Part shown: positions 9,287 to 21,925 of the stretch, piece after piece
How the letters are laid out: the number at the start of each line of letters is the position of its first letter
Position numbering within the stretch: the first letter of the stretch is position 1
Source of the DNA: Paramacrobiotus metropolitanus
Lineage: Eukaryota > Tardigrada > Eutardigrada > Parachela > Macrobiotidae
Length of the DNA stretch: 64,000 bases
Assembly (NCBI RefSeq): GCF_019649055.1
Contig: NW_026570334.1
Coordinates: forward strand, 186,001-250,000
Direction: 5' to 3'
Made by a program: the position numbers and the translations under genes
Notes under the pieces: generated by a model
Databases searched by the model: none
Told to the model about the DNA's origin: nothing
What the model saw: only the letters and a program-made list of their open reading frames with translations

Positions 9287-12200
9287 ATGGACGGACGCCG
9301 ACGCACTGATCGCTCAGATGACTCCGACCGCAGTAACCGCACACATCCATATTCACGACCGGAATCCCGGTCGGGCGGATCTTCCACTCGGTCGTCTAAC
9401 CGGCCTCCGAGTGTACAGGTACCGAACATCAGAGCTAACCTAACGGCTGAGCAGCTGGCAAACTATGTCAGTCGGCCCCAGTTCACGGGCCGACACACCG
9501 CTACCGCGGTCCCAGCCTCTGCCACCTCGAGCCATTCCGCCACAACTTTGGCCGCCAGGGACATTCTCTGACGATACCGGACTCTTGGTCAACGCAGCAG
9601 TAGCTGGAAGCCAGCCAAGCTCTACATCGGATCAAACGGTCCGACGTTATCTTCAAGACCGCACTGGCCCACCTCAACCAATTCTGTATGGTGGCCTACC
9701 GACCACTTCGGCAAACCAGCCAGTTTTTACAACTGCGGCAGTCGGGCCAACGGTCACGACTACACCGGTCCATACTGGACCGCGGCCACAGTTTACTCCG
9801 CCACCATACTATAACCCACACTATGGATATCCACCGTATCCTGCGCCTGGACCTTCAAACCAGCCGCAGCCGGACATAAACCAATGGCGATACCCACCAC
9901 CGTGGATGTATCCGCCTGCACCTTATGGATATCCACCGCCTTATGGCGGATATGGAGCCCACCTTCAGCGGCACAACCTGACCCTACGGGCCAGGCGCCG
10001 TCTGATTCATCCATTGAGCCTCCACGAGCGGGACCGGAAGCGTACCAAACTCCAGCGCCGCCGGAAACCCAGCCAAGCACATCACGGCTTGACCAGCCTG
10101 GTGATTACCCATTACGGGTATTTGTAAATGGACGGCTCACCATTTACAACCGGCCAGAAGAGGTTCCACCGGAATTGGCGGCCCAACTTGGCCTAACTGA
10201 ACCGGTACCGGCAGCAGGACCAGCACTGAATCCAGTGTTAGCCAGGCATGACCAGACTGTCCCACCGACAGAACCTGTGTCTTCGCCAGAGCCGGAAGAT
10301 GAAGGGGACGTCCAATGGGACCCAACTACTCCGCCATTGCGGATTGAATCCCCCGAACCTCTGGCCGACGGCCGGACTCCACTCTACCAACTTCAGGACA
10401 ACCTGAAGGAAGTAGAGAACGCCATCCAAGAATTGGAGGCCATGATTCGAGAGTTGGACAGGCGCAGCCCTCACTACCGTGAGTTGGCCCAGCGCATCCT
10501 CCTCGATCAAGACGAGTTTCGGCGCCTCGCACATGAACTTAGCGAGGAAATTGCGACCCGCCAGGCCCAAAATGAGATATTTCCTTTGCATGACCAAACT
10601 GGTCAGGCATTGCTGGCGGCATCCCGCAGGCTGAGGGATCAGCTGGAACAGTATCGGACGGAAAAATTGCTGAGGACTGAAGACTCCGCAGTATGTACAC
10701 GCCCAGCGCCAGCGCCATCAGCACCGCCTCCCCCATTGAACCCAACAGTCGTAGTTACCACTACGACAGGGGAATCTTCCGCACCACCAGCAGCTCATGT
10801 CTACCGACGAGGCAATACTGAGGCCATTGGTTTGGAAATGCGAGAACCGGCTTCTTCCCCGTACGACCTAAGGGCTTACCCAGACATACCACCCTTGGAA
10901 CGTGAACTTCACGCAGCGGAATCCCTAGAAGAGGCGATCCGCAAGGCCATTAGCAACCTAAGAGGTGTGGACGTCGTCACCTTACGGAGAAAAGTCGCGT
11001 TGAACCTGAATTCCAACGCGTCCTGGAATACATAACCAGGATTCGACGGGCCATGCTACGGTTCATGGACTAAGCCATTAAACACGGCCAATGACCCACC
11101 GGCATTGCGCGAATTCCGTAACCGGCAGTATCAGCTTGGCCTGATCGATGAAGCACTACTTCGGCGCGTGTTACCTAAACCTCGACCGGGGCAGCCAACA
11201 CGCGTAGGACAAACCGGACTTCGACACCGACACAGGCTCCTGCCTGATCGGTCGCCAGAACGACAGGTCCACCAGGCCAACTTCACTGGCACCGCCACCA
11301 GATAGCGGAACGCCTGGAACGATTATGAGGTAGCATCACATCAGCCAGACCGGCCTATACGGACGACTTTCCGGTATTGAATCAACCGGATAATGTCAAC
11401 CAACCGGCCCCTCGAATCTTACGTCCAAATTGGAGGAGGACCAGTCGCGAGATTGCCTCTAGGCCAACACCGATGACGGTTCCTCAGGCATTGAGCATAG
11501 AGACTTCATTAGAGCGCCGAGGACGTCGAACGTCGCATAACCAACCGGATCCAAAACTCAGCCATCTGACCCAGAAGCGGTCAGGCTGACGGAACAACAA
11601 CAAACGTGGTCCTACCGGATGGCTCTTAAAATCACTTCTAACATACGATGCCTACCGGCATCGTTAACGGTTTGGACATCTTAACAAAATGGATCCGAGA
11701 ATTTATCGAAGATTACTGGAAGGTCCATCCACCTGGCTCAACGACGGCGCGCTCAGTGACTTCGATCCAGTAAACGAATGGCGACCATCACCAGTGTCTG
11801 CGCCAGCACCTTTGGCCTGACATATGAACCGGCCGCCTCAACATCAGTTGGACAGCCAATCCAGCTGAGTTGGCCCAGGCCCTAACGGTGCCTGGTCAAC
11901 ATCAAGCCAACATGGACACTGCTGGACCGCCACAGCGGACAGCAGTACAGAAGTCCACCGCAGGACGTCGAAATGGACGTAGCCTGCAAGATAAAACTCT
12001 GGAACTCTCTCGGAAAAGTCGGCTGAACCAGAGCCGACACCAGTCCAACCGGCTGGTGAACCGACACAATGGCTGTTGATGCGCCAACGGCGTCATCACA
12101 GCCTAAACCGAAAAGCCAATTGAAGGCGACACATCAAGTGGCACCCTTGTTGTCCGGCCAACGCCTAGGAAATCGACAGGAGGACGGCCAGAACCGGCCA

Positions 12201-15200
12201 CTCCTGCCACAACAAGTGGCCCACGGTCGCCAGATTCGAGAAGAAGAAGAGGACTCCTCCGGAAGCGGAAGAGCCTCCTTCACAGCAGTCACTCCCACCT
12301 TGGCGGGGACCAAGGGAGAACTTGAGTTGAACCGACCACCCAGGTCCACTCCACCAGCGTTGAGTGATCCAGTAAGGGACTTAGACACTTCTGGCCCTAC
12401 CAGGCCAGGCCGGTCCATACTCAAGCCAAAGAAGGCGGAACCATCGACTTTTGGGTACTTCGTGGCCTACCAACCAAGAAGAGGAAGTCGCCGCCGAAGA
12501 ACTTTCCTGGCAAGGGACACGTGCTCTCCCCACCAGGCACCAAAGATTCCGTCAGGAACGACACAGCCATTGCGGGACGAACCTCCAACGAGGCATCGTA
12601 TCCGATTGACTCAAACGAGTCATGGGATGACCCGCACAACCGGCTTGTAAGCGAGATCATAGAACTTGATCTACGCTTAAATCTGACTGAAGATATGCGC
12701 CAGCGACTACGCGCCGGCGATCAACACTAACGGACCGTGATTGACCGCATCAACCGCGGTTGTCAACAGATGGTCCAAGGACGCACAATCCTCATCAGAA
12801 AACTGATGGCTATGCGAAGCAAAAGGCCAGGCCCTTCGCCAACGCAAGTTGCCTAGCGAAATCATCGAGACATGCCATCTACATCCGTGGCCACACATTA
12901 ACCCAGGGCATGGACAGTTGAACCGCGCGCGACCAGGCCAGCCAGTGGAAGACGAACTTCCACCGGAAGAGGCAGAAAGTGAGGACGAACAGCCTCAACT
13001 GCCAGCGGCCTTCTGGGGCGTCTCCTCTAAGGAGGAGTCGGAGATCGAGGAAGACTTGGATGAAAATGTCCAAGGGCGTTATATGAGACCAGCCAGGTCC
13101 GGCTACCTTCAACGAAGGAATCGCCACGCCGAAGTCGATCTCCATCAAAACGGACTTCTCCTGGACACATCAACCCCGGCGCGAATGCCCAGCATGCCGG
13201 CCATCGAACCGGCGCCTGCCAGGTTCACACCGAGCCGGCCAGGCAAGTCCCCGACAAAGAGAGGATGGATACACCTCCTCCAGAGCCAACGTGACCATTA
13301 CTGTGGAACGAATCGCAGCACCTACGGTGTCTGCAGATTCAACACTTGAACCAGTAACGGTCACGGTAACGACTCCTGCACCAGTGGCCGCAGAATCGGC
13401 CAGAATGACGGTGCGGATAACTCCGGCTGTCTCGGCCCAACAAGTGGAAGCCGACGCGGCCTTGATGCCCATGAGTGCTCTCTCCTATCGAGCAGAGACA
13501 CTTATTGATCCATGCTGACCATAATGAACGACGGCAATATCCGTTCCTGCTCACAAAGAGACAGGAGGCCAAGGAGCAGAATCGTATGGAAGAATACGAT
13601 ATGATAACCGAAATGCTCCGATCTTGGTCCTACGGATGATAGATGATTACCGGCGCCGTCGCAACCGAAAGCCTTTCCCCACCGGAGGACTTTAGAATGG
13701 CTGAAACCCTGTCGTCAAACGCCACCAACCGTGGTACCGCCAAAGGCAGGCACAACCACCAGCGGCATCAGGAGCCAATGGACACTTCTCCGTCTGGACC
13801 TGTGGCCACAGCACCACAGCCAGAACCAGCCCAACCGGAGGAGCAACTGAAGGCCACTTCGTCGGCACAAGAATCGGCAGGCCAAAGTCAGTCGGAACAG
13901 GGCCAACGGCCGCTGCTCCGATAAACTTGACGAACATGCCCGCCAGCATCGACGATATACCTTTTGGCCGTCCAGTTACCTTCCCGCAACAGGGACAATG
14001 GAGAATTTGCACTCGGCCTGGGTGTAATTCACTCAGCTAACTCCCAACGGAGTAAGCAGCCGAGAAAAGCCAAAAACCCAGAGAGGGCCAAACCGGCCTC
14101 TCGTCCAACTTCTCCACAATCGAGGGCCAAACCGGCCACTCGTCCAAACTCCCTCAACCGAGTGGAGAGTCAGGCGGCCGCATCTCGGCCAACATCTAAC
14201 CCAGAGGCCGAACGGAACCGCCAGAAGAAACAAGCGGCCAAGACAAGAAAAGTCATGAGGCCAAGATCGCCCAGCTCGAAAAACGGCTGTCAGGCGATGA
14301 AGACGTCCAAGTCCTATCGGACAGTATGGACAAGTCACAAGAGCCAGCACAATATCGTCCATGGCAGGAAGAATTCGAGCCAGTTCCCGAAGGTGAACCG
14401 CCTTCGGAGAAACAATGCTCCCCGCGCCGGCGGACGACGAAGCTGAGCTCCCGGACCCTGGACCGGAGGCCACGCACATTGAGATCCCAACGGGTCCATA
14501 TGTGCGCCAATGGGTGGCAGCGGCCAGGATCATGAGACGTACAACAGGAAGAGACATGTACCAATGTCTCGTCCGAGTTCTCCGAGCCAGAATGGCACAT
14601 GGAGAAGAATTCAGAGGGCTACCGCCAGCGGACCGTGTACTAACGGCACCCTTCATGCGGCGTGTAGTAACTCTCATCCTGGACATGGGACTTCTGGTCC
14701 GCACGCACCGTGACTGGACCAGCATGATGGAGCTTCACGTGCCTCATCGGCCAGCAGGGCTTTCCCGCAGCCGGGATTACGCCTTTCACCAGATATGCAG
14801 GACCATTGCTTACCTGCACAACCCAAGAGGCTCCAACTTGGTCGACATCGTCAGGACCATTAACGCTCTCTACTACAAAGGAGAGGCGGACCAGGAGAAA
14901 CTGGAAAAGATCATTCTTGACGAGTTGTTAGCGTTGGTCAAGGACGGAACTTTAGAAACAACTAACGCCTACCGGGCAGAGCCGATCCGCTTCACTATTC
15001 CCGGGTTCATCCGCAGAAGACCCAACGGTCTCTGTATGTGTCACACGACGTGGGCACAAAATGGGATCGGACAGAAAGAAAGCGGCTGGACCGCCGAAGA
15101 CAAGTTGACCGGCAGAGCCAAGGAGGCATACTTGATCTCCCAAGTGGCCAAACTGCCAGGCCCAAAGAAACTGCCGGTAGAAAAGCCTCCTCGACCGTCA

Positions 15201-16523
15201 GTTACAAGGAAGAACTGGCTGCACGCCAAGAAGCGGAGGAAGAGATGCGCGCGCCGGAATTCGGCCCGTGCCCAGAGACACAGTGTCACTGCCTAACGCA
15301 GCTGGCCGGTCCAGACCTCCTTCGCCAGCCTTATCGGCCACATCCACAAAGAGCCGAAAGGCCACGGCCACAAAAGAAGAGGGAAAAAGATCCTCACCGC
15401 AGCCAAGCGATTCGGACTCTGAGGACTCACAACCGGAGGACTCAGAGGACGAGGAAAAGAAGAGCCGGACCAGGACCAAACCATGGAGTCCCAAAGTCCG
15501 ACTCTGACGATGATGATGACAAAGCCCTGGTAAACTTACCATGGACCTCCCACCGGACCATGACATGGAAACCCCACGGTGACGAGAATCAGCCACCTAA
15601 CGGTGACCAGGACATGGAGGACCAGGGTGGCGCAGAGGCGCCAACCAGGAACAAGGCAGCGCAGAGAGCGCTAGCCAAGAAAGTCCAGCCAGCGTGGACA
15701 ACGCTGAGCCAAGTGGAAGCGCTGCATCACCCGAACGGGAAAGGATGCGCGACTCGACCTCACCGGAATCAGATGACGGTGAGATTCCATGGACTTTACC
15801 TGACCCATGCCCGCCATACCGCGGATTGCTACGTCTCGCCACCAACACCAAAGGTGGCCAGGAAATGGCCCGGCGGAGATCCTTCTAAAAAGCCAAGGAT
15901 CTCCAATACTGACAAGCGATGGGCATACATTAAGGCGGCCCTAAAGGCGTTGTCCCAAACGGGTACAACCCTTGCTACAGGGGCTCATTAAGAAATGGAA
16001 TGGCCCACCGCTGTCCAAGTCCAAAGTGATGAAGTACATACAGATGGCCTACCACGAAGGAGCTATACTACGGACCCATCTGCCTAACGCAGATTTTCTA
16101 CACTTCCCACCGGAAAAAGTGGATAAGGCTCCTCAAGGCTACTGGGAATGGCGTAACGCCGTCCTCACAGTGCTGACCACCACTCAGCACCCATTAGGCC
16201 CTCACACGAGGCGAAATAGCCAACCAGCTCCTGGGCCGATACGATCTGAACGTCATCTCGCACCATCCACAACTCATCGATGGGATAGCATACATGCCGA
16301 ACCAGGGCCGCCCTAGCGGGTTGTACCCTATCTCTGCGAGGACGTCAGATACGTCGTACGGAAGATGTTAAACGAAGGATGGCTCGAGCAAACTGTTGAC
16401 GAGCCGAGGCCCAGCAGCGGTACAGACAACATAACGTCCCACCGGATCGTTACGGCCCTCGTCCCACGAATCCGACTCCTGGCCTCAACCAAGTCCAAGA
16501 AGAAGCGTACCTACCATCAGTGA
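9287..16523 (+). pseudogene. ORF-AB of E1: giant accessory ORF downstream of pol, heavily frameshifted
   Basis: I recognise no family. In E4 and E3 the same region shows that ORF-A and ORF-B are one frame of about 2,500 codons. The order is: Arg/Ser-rich N-terminus; Pro/Tyr-rich low complexity (about 9790-9950); a coiled-coil segment (about 10375-10670); a second helical segment (about 10890-11200); long Pro/Ser/Thr-rich disordered stretches; a helical block (about 14500-15060); an acidic Ser/Asp/Glu tract; and a C-terminal helical block (about 15910-16440). ATG 9287 is the first Met of the frame; upstream GTG 9254 is also open. Breaks include a one-base insertion near 9460, a 22-bp deletion near 9957 and many single-base losses from 11.0 to 16.5 kb. 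The stop at 16521-16523 matches the other copies. Confidence 0.7.
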
Positions 16524-16717
16524 CCTAGGCGTAGAATTCGCATAGGGTCTAGGGGGTGATCCCGAAATAATTCACCGGGCAAGAAAAGCCTAGTTAACAA
16601 ATCACATGTAAAATTTTATAGGGACGTAAAAATATAGGGCGTAATTATCATAGGGACCCGTCATAGAAAAGCGGACTTGACCTTATTCTGCAAGTTTCAT
16701 TTCTGTTACCACAGAGA
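16524..16717 (+). promoter_or_regulatory. Spacer between ORF-AB and ORF-C with a splice-acceptor-like 3' end
   Basis: Non-coding and conserved in four copies. It contains a repeated ATAGGG(ACG) motif (about 16543-16660). It ends with a pyrimidine-rich stretch of about 16 nt and CAG at 16712-16714, four bases before the ORF-C ATG. The upstream CTAAT-like branch-point candidate of the other copies reads CTTAT here. The arrangement looks like a 3' splice site placing ORF-C on a subgenomic mRNA. No donor has been identified. Confidence 0.45.
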
Positions 16718-18633
16718 ATGGGACTTACACCGCAGCAGAAATACGAACCGCGATGCTCGGACTGCAGACGCAACAGCGGCGATAGCATGACACATCCTCA
16801 CCGCCGGGACAATTCCTCACGGGAGTTGTTCCCCTGCGCATATCACCTGCGGCCGGGCTTCCGCGACGAGAGCGAACGAGCCTACTGCTTCTACCTGGAA
16901 GTGGTGAGAGGCAACTTCGACATATACATATGACCAGCCGCGACGGAAGCCACCTGATTCCCCTACTGAGGGATCATGAGCAGATAGAGATCTACGATCT
17001 CTACATGCAACGTAGTGGCGCCCGACAACCTGGCTGGTGCAGTACCGGAACTCCGATTCCCCACTCAGCCAATCGGCTCGAGAACGGAAGGACGAGAGGG
17101 ACCGGGAACGTCGATCACGCTCAGGATCTGACCAGTCCTCAGGGCGTGGCCCAACGGCCGCCCGAGAAATTACGACCATCAGCGGCCATCATCAGGCTCT
17201 CGATCCTACGGACACGAGTTGCCCATACCCATGGAATACAACCAGGGTTCGAAAAACGATCCTGGAAAACATCAACAAAGCTATGGTTGACCAGGTGGCC
17301 CGACAGCTGATGGAAGGTGGATTGCTGGACGCCTTGAAGGCCAATACCAGCCAGCGCGCACTGAACAGCGCACACCACTGGCACCGCTACCGCGGAACCC
17401 AGATGACTTACGTCACCAGATCCAGAGCCGTAACCAGGACCAAAGTGGACGCCAAGCCAGCCCGAGCGCCAACCGCGCACATCACCGGAAGCGAAACGAG
17501 ACGGAGTCCAGCCTGGTTGTCGCTCAGTCCACCAAGCGACCAGAACGAAGTCAGCTCGGTGGCCCACAACATCAGCATCCAGATACCGATGGAAACGGGC
17601 CTGCACCGCCGTCGGACCCACCGGCCCGACAAAGCGCAAGCATCAGTGCTACGGGACTTCGATCCATATAAGCATGCGGAGGACCAAGGCATCAACATCC
17701 GGCCACTTCCCCACCGGGTGTGACGGATTACATTATGAGGCCATCCCATACCCCAGGGACAGATGGGCCCAAGTTGATGCCATGGTCAAAATCTGCAAAC
17801 CTTCGTCACCCGGTCCGGCCTCGAAATGGAAATGCAGAGGAAAGAGTGGCCCCGTGACTTTAACATGAAGGACCACATTGAGAACCGAAGGCTACCCGAT
17901 GGTCCGTGACAATGCTCTATCGAGCATCACGGACGTAAACTTACTTGGACAGCCCATCACCAGACCGGACTGGAATGACTTGTGCCAACTGCACATTAAG
18001 GACGACCAACTGACGTCGTCAAATATCTGGCCCAGTTTGTCCTACCGGACGCGAACGCCAGTTTCATCATTGCAGCTTGCAGAGCGGCCATAGAAATCCC
18101 AGCCAGCCGATCACAAGGATGACCCAGCGACACAAACCTATTCCTATAACGGCACGATGATACGCATCTTTGCCGCCAGACTTGGCCACCTACACTGCCA
18201 TTGGGAACTGGAGTTGCCTACCGGCAAGGAAAATCGTCCCTCGGCTATTGACCCAAGTGGCCTCCTGGAAACCAGATCCACGAGATCGAAGCGGGAGTCA
18301 AAATCCAGAGCGCCCTGAACGTATTCAGGAGCCGCTCAAAGATTACCGCTATAAACGTCCGGGACTTCGACGATAATGCGGAAGCGTTCGTTAATCGAAC
18401 AGCAACGAAACTTCCAACGAAGTTTCGACCCAGCGATCCTCAACAGGATCGTCCGCACACGTCAAACCCAGGACGTCTTACCAGACCAAGAAGTCCAGCC
18501 GGCCAGCACCTCCAGCCAAAATCAACAAAACCTGACAGAACAGGAATTTGGCGGCCATGGAAAAAGCGTCATCGACCCACTCAACCCTGGGTTGGGCGAC
18601 GGCGACCAAGCCGGACAAGGAGGGCAGGGATAG
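16718..18633 (+). pseudogene. ORF-C of E1, frameshifted
   Basis: This is the degraded version of the 654-codon ORF described at 59818-61782. The start ATG and the stop at 18631-18633 are conserved. Many one-base losses interrupt the frame, for example around 16927, 17090, 17250, 17340, 17720 and 18110. The N-terminal CX2C and CX2H residues are retained. No domain beyond those described for the intact copy can be assigned. Confidence 0.75.
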
Positions 18634-19597
18634 GCCAATGGCCATTCCTGCATGTTGGCCTAAACAGGGACCAACATCAGCTGGACCGGACTTGAACACC
18701 ATGATGGGTACAATCCAACGGTTGTTACCTCGCCCAACAAACGTGGCTTACGGCCATGTACCGTCTACCTCACCGGACCTAAATCCTGGATCTTAAGGAT
18801 TCCCTAGGCTCTGGCTTAGCTGGGACCATGAATGGCTCGGCCATCCCAGACCATCCGACGGGTCCACCGGACCGAACTTGGCACAACGCCTAAGTTCACC
18901 GGCATGAAAGGATCCAGCGCCCAGAAGGCGGCGACGGCATAGAAGTTGCGACAAGCCGTGGATCAGCCTGGCCCGCATACAAGTTGCGAAAGCCAAGCCA
19001 AGTCCTGGCCCATAGAAGTTGGACCAGGCCCACTGCGTCTAACCGACCATAGATGGCTCACGAGTCTGTTGCCATACCAGGCAACTGGGACAAGTGAGTT
19101 CAGAGCCACATAGAAGTTGTGGTATACCCATTTGCATGCCATGTCCAACATCCTCACCGGACCGCAATCCCATCGAACTGCTTTGTCGCACCGAACGCCT
19201 AAGCCTAAGTTCACCGGCATGGAAAGGATCCAGCGCCCAGAAGGCGGCGACGGCCCGCATAGAAGTTGCGACAAGCCGTGGATCAGCCTGGCCCGCATAC
19301 AAGTTGCGAAAAGCCAAGGCCAAGTCCTGGCCCATAGACGTTGGACCAGGCCCACTATGCGTCTAACCGACCATAGATGGCTCACGAGTCTAGTTGTCAT
19401 ACCAGGCAACTGGGACAAGTGAGTTCGGGAGCCACATAGAAGTTGTGGTATACCCATTTTGCATGCCATGTCCAACATCCTCACCATGGACCGCCCAGGC
19501 CCATCTAAAGATGCACCGCCCCGAGGCCAAACGAGGATGCTTCTAGTCAGCAGACCGACTCCTTTGTGGAAACGCCTACCGGCGCCCACAACTTAGT
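18634..19597 (+). other. 3' non-coding region of E1, cut off by the nested copy E2
   Basis: No gene. It contains a degenerate array of CATAGAAGTTG-type units about 38 bp apart, and a 315-bp tandem duplication (listed separately). It matches the first roughly 670 bases after ORF-C in E5 (61783-62454). It then stops at the sequence CACAACTTA, where E5 continues into its minisatellite but E1 meets the terminus of E2. It is probably the start of the 3' LTR (U3) or the 3' untranslated region. A purine-rich stretch over the ORF-C stop could be the polypurine tract. Confidence 0.6.
18891..19485. repeat. 315-bp tandem duplication found only in E1
   Basis: The segment beginning TAAGTTCACCGGCATG at 18891 recurs at 19206, a 315-bp period. 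The second copy ends near 19485. The corresponding places in E3 (about 32419) and E5 (about 62056) have one copy, so the duplication arose in E1 alone. The two units differ by several one-base gaps, and the first unit has a different last 40 bases or so. Confidence 0.8.
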
Positions 19598-19625
19598 GCA
19601 CGCGACATCCCGTTAAGGATTATGG

Positions 19626-19720
19626 CTGTGTCAGATATGACACAGAAGCAGATGGAAAATGGGCAACCATCGCCTTTATTGGTACAATAAAGCAACAACA
19701 ACAACAACACAAAACCAACA
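19626..19720. terminator. Palindromic poly(A)-signal region at the element end (E2)
   Basis: A perfect 8-bp inverted repeat CTGTGTCA/TGACACAG with a 4-nt loop lies at 19626-19645. It is followed by TTTATTG-GTA-CAATAAA at 19675-19691, which puts AATAAA on both strands. A CAA-repeat microsatellite follows (about 19692-19712). For E2, read on the minus strand, this is the expected place of the R/U5 poly(A) signal, about 80 bases before the end of the element. Confidence 0.55.
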
Positions 19721-20262
19721 GAAACCCGATGTGGAAAAAGCTGTGGAAAAAGTGCCTGCAGTGCGCTATCCAGGAATCGTGATTAATGATTCCGCGTGCT
19801 GCGGTGTGCAACAGCTGATGCTGCAAAGCATGGAATCGCCCGTAGGCGCAGGGCCCACCCCCAAGAGTGCAGAGAAATGCGCTGATTGGTCAGCGTAGAC
19901 AAAGTATACGCTGAGTAAGCAGTAATAGCGCGGCACGAATGGAGTAGCCATGTGCGGGCGGGCGACAGAGCAAAGCCACAAGAGGTGTCTACCGCCGCCT
20001 CGAGTGAGCGGTCTCTGACATGCCTCTGGGCGGAATGGGAGCTCCTGCGAGCACCTTCCAACTCTGCCCCTGGCCGACCTGGTAGGGTGCCAGGATCCGA
20101 TTCCCGGTAGGCCGGATGCCACTTTGTCTCTAAACCCGGTAGGTCGCTTCCTCCAGACCCGCGGTGCAGTACCGAACGGCCGAAATCTGGAGTGCACTCT
20201 GGTTGCTGGGGTTCCAGTGGGGTTTGAAGGCTTGGTTGGTCGAACAAGTAAAAAAAATAAAG

Positions 20263-20268
20263 TTTATA
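20263..20268 (-). promoter_or_regulatory. TATA box of the E2 terminal region
   Basis: TATAAA on the minus strand, inside an AT-rich block (about 20250-20470) that contrasts with the GC-richer sequence on both sides. It is conserved in E4 (33483-33488) and E5 (63772-63778). It lies about 590 bases upstream of the AATAAA signal in element sense, the order expected for U3-R-U5 of an LTR. Confidence 0.55.
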
Positions 20269-21120
20269 AGGCTCATATGTTAAACATCGAAATAAAAAGA
20301 TCACAATTCCGGTGAGAATTAAAGAAAGATCATAGTTAGAGATCCCAAAGCCAATTCCTTTGGTTAAATGGCTAAATAAAACATCATCTTTAGTTAATAA
20401 AGTCTAGAAAAACCAGGTTTGTTAAAAACTAGACGAAACAAAAGGCTTATTCCGACTAGGTATACCACAGGGCCGCTTTTGTCCACAGGGTCCTAGTCAA
20501 CGGTCCGCTTTATCCGGTAGGATACGTCTGGTCCTGTGAATCCGGGGCGACGGTTCCCAGAGATGTCCACAGGGGTCCAGTGAAGTAAATCCAGCGGTGC
20601 GGTGTATGGAAGGCACGGTTGCATGCGCAAGGACAAGTTGTCCCCTTCCTGATTGTGGTGGACCAAGCCCGGTTGGGCGGTCCATGGTGGGCCAGAGTGA
20701 TATCTCTGGACAGGAGAGGTGCTCCTGTAGTGAAATGGACCAAACCCGTTAGGGTGGTCATAAAGGCTTTTAAATGATGCCTCTGAGCGGGAGGGGTGCT
20801 CCTGCTATCCAAAATGGTATGCTTGGACCGATTCCGTTTGGATGGCCCATATGGGTCTCTAATTTGGACCGGTTTTGGCCTTGCATGCCGGTTTGGTCAT
20901 GCTCCTAGGTCCAAAAATCTTCTAAGTCCGGGAGGGCCATAATGGAAAAATTTCTAAGTCCGAGGGCCAAGTGGTGTAATGGACCAAACCCGTTGGGGCG
21001 GTCCAAACTCGGTCTCTGACATGCTCTGGGCCGGGATACAGGGTTCCAGAATGGTATGGCCTTGCCTCAGGCCTTTGCTGTAGTGTGGGTCCTGTATAAC
21101 CGGATTTGGCTCTCCGATGT

Positions 21121-21216
21121 GGACTTAGTCGATTTTTCGACGGTCCAAGGTGTATGGCGGGCCAAAAGGACTTGGTCGTTTTTTCGACGGTCCAAAGTTG
21201 ATGGCGGGCCAAAATT
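21121..21216. repeat. 47-bp minisatellite, two units (E2)
   Basis: Two units of a 47-bp repeat, each containing a GACGGTCCAA core and ending GGCGGGCCAAAA. The same array has five units in the E4 terminal region (34347-34577) and seven in E5 (62589-62915). Confidence 0.85.
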
Positions 21217-21925
21217 GGTCCGTCTCACTGGCCGTGGGCCATGAGTTGGCTACCATGTCCGATGAGTCAGGTAGGTTTCCCTGAGACCGTGGCCATAACA
21301 AAATTAAGTGGCGTCTGACGAAAACATCAGGTTGGCCGGGCCAAACTCAAAAAAATTGTTGTGGGCGCCGGTAGGCGTTTTCCACAGCGAGTCGGTCTGC
21401 TGACTAGAAGCATCCTCGTTTGGCCTCGGGGCGGTGCATCTTTGGATGGGCCTCTGGGCGGTCCGTGGTGAGGATGATGGACATGGCATGCAAAGTGGGC
21501 GTACCACAATTTCTATGTGGTTCTATACTCACTTGTCCCAGTTGCTTGGTATGGCAACTAGACTCGTGAGCCATCTATGGTCGGTTAGACGCATAGTGGG
21601 CCTGGTCTAACTTCTATGGGCCAGGGCTTGGCCTTGGCTTGTCGCAACTTGTATGCGGGCCAGGCTGATCCACGGCTTGTCGCAACTTCTATGCGGGCCG
21701 TCGCCGCCTTCTGGGCGCTGGATCCTTTCCATGCCGGTGAACTCAGGCATTGTGCCGAGTTCGGTCCGGTGGACTCCGTCGGATGGTCTGGGATGGCCGA
21801 GCCAAATTCATGGTCCCAGCCGCTAAGCCAGAGCCTATCCGGGGAATCCGGTTAAGATCCAGGGATTTAGGTCCGGTAAGGTATACGCTTGGCCGTTTGT
21901 TGGGCGAGGTAACAACCGTTGGTTG

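Larger units (their letters stand above)
1..19597 (+). mobile_element. Copy E1: giant Ty3/gypsy-type element, 5' end outside window
   Basis: This is the only plus-strand copy with gag and pol. The order is gag, pol, ORF-AB, ORF-C and a 3' non-coding region. It begins inside or just upstream of gag at the window edge, so its 5' LTR and primer binding site are not visible. It ends at 19597, where the end of an oppositely oriented copy begins. Pol is fairly well preserved, with two single-base losses, and gag carries two nonsense codons. ORF-AB and ORF-C are broken by many single-base indels. Assignment to Ty3/gypsy rests on the order protease-RT-RNase H-integrase and on the residues listed under pol. 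Confidence 0.9.

Noticed and set aside
18891-19485. CRISPR-like array from the CATAGAAGTTG repeats
   Set aside because: Units are degenerate, spacers are themselves repetitive, and the sequence is a eukaryotic retroelement 3' region.
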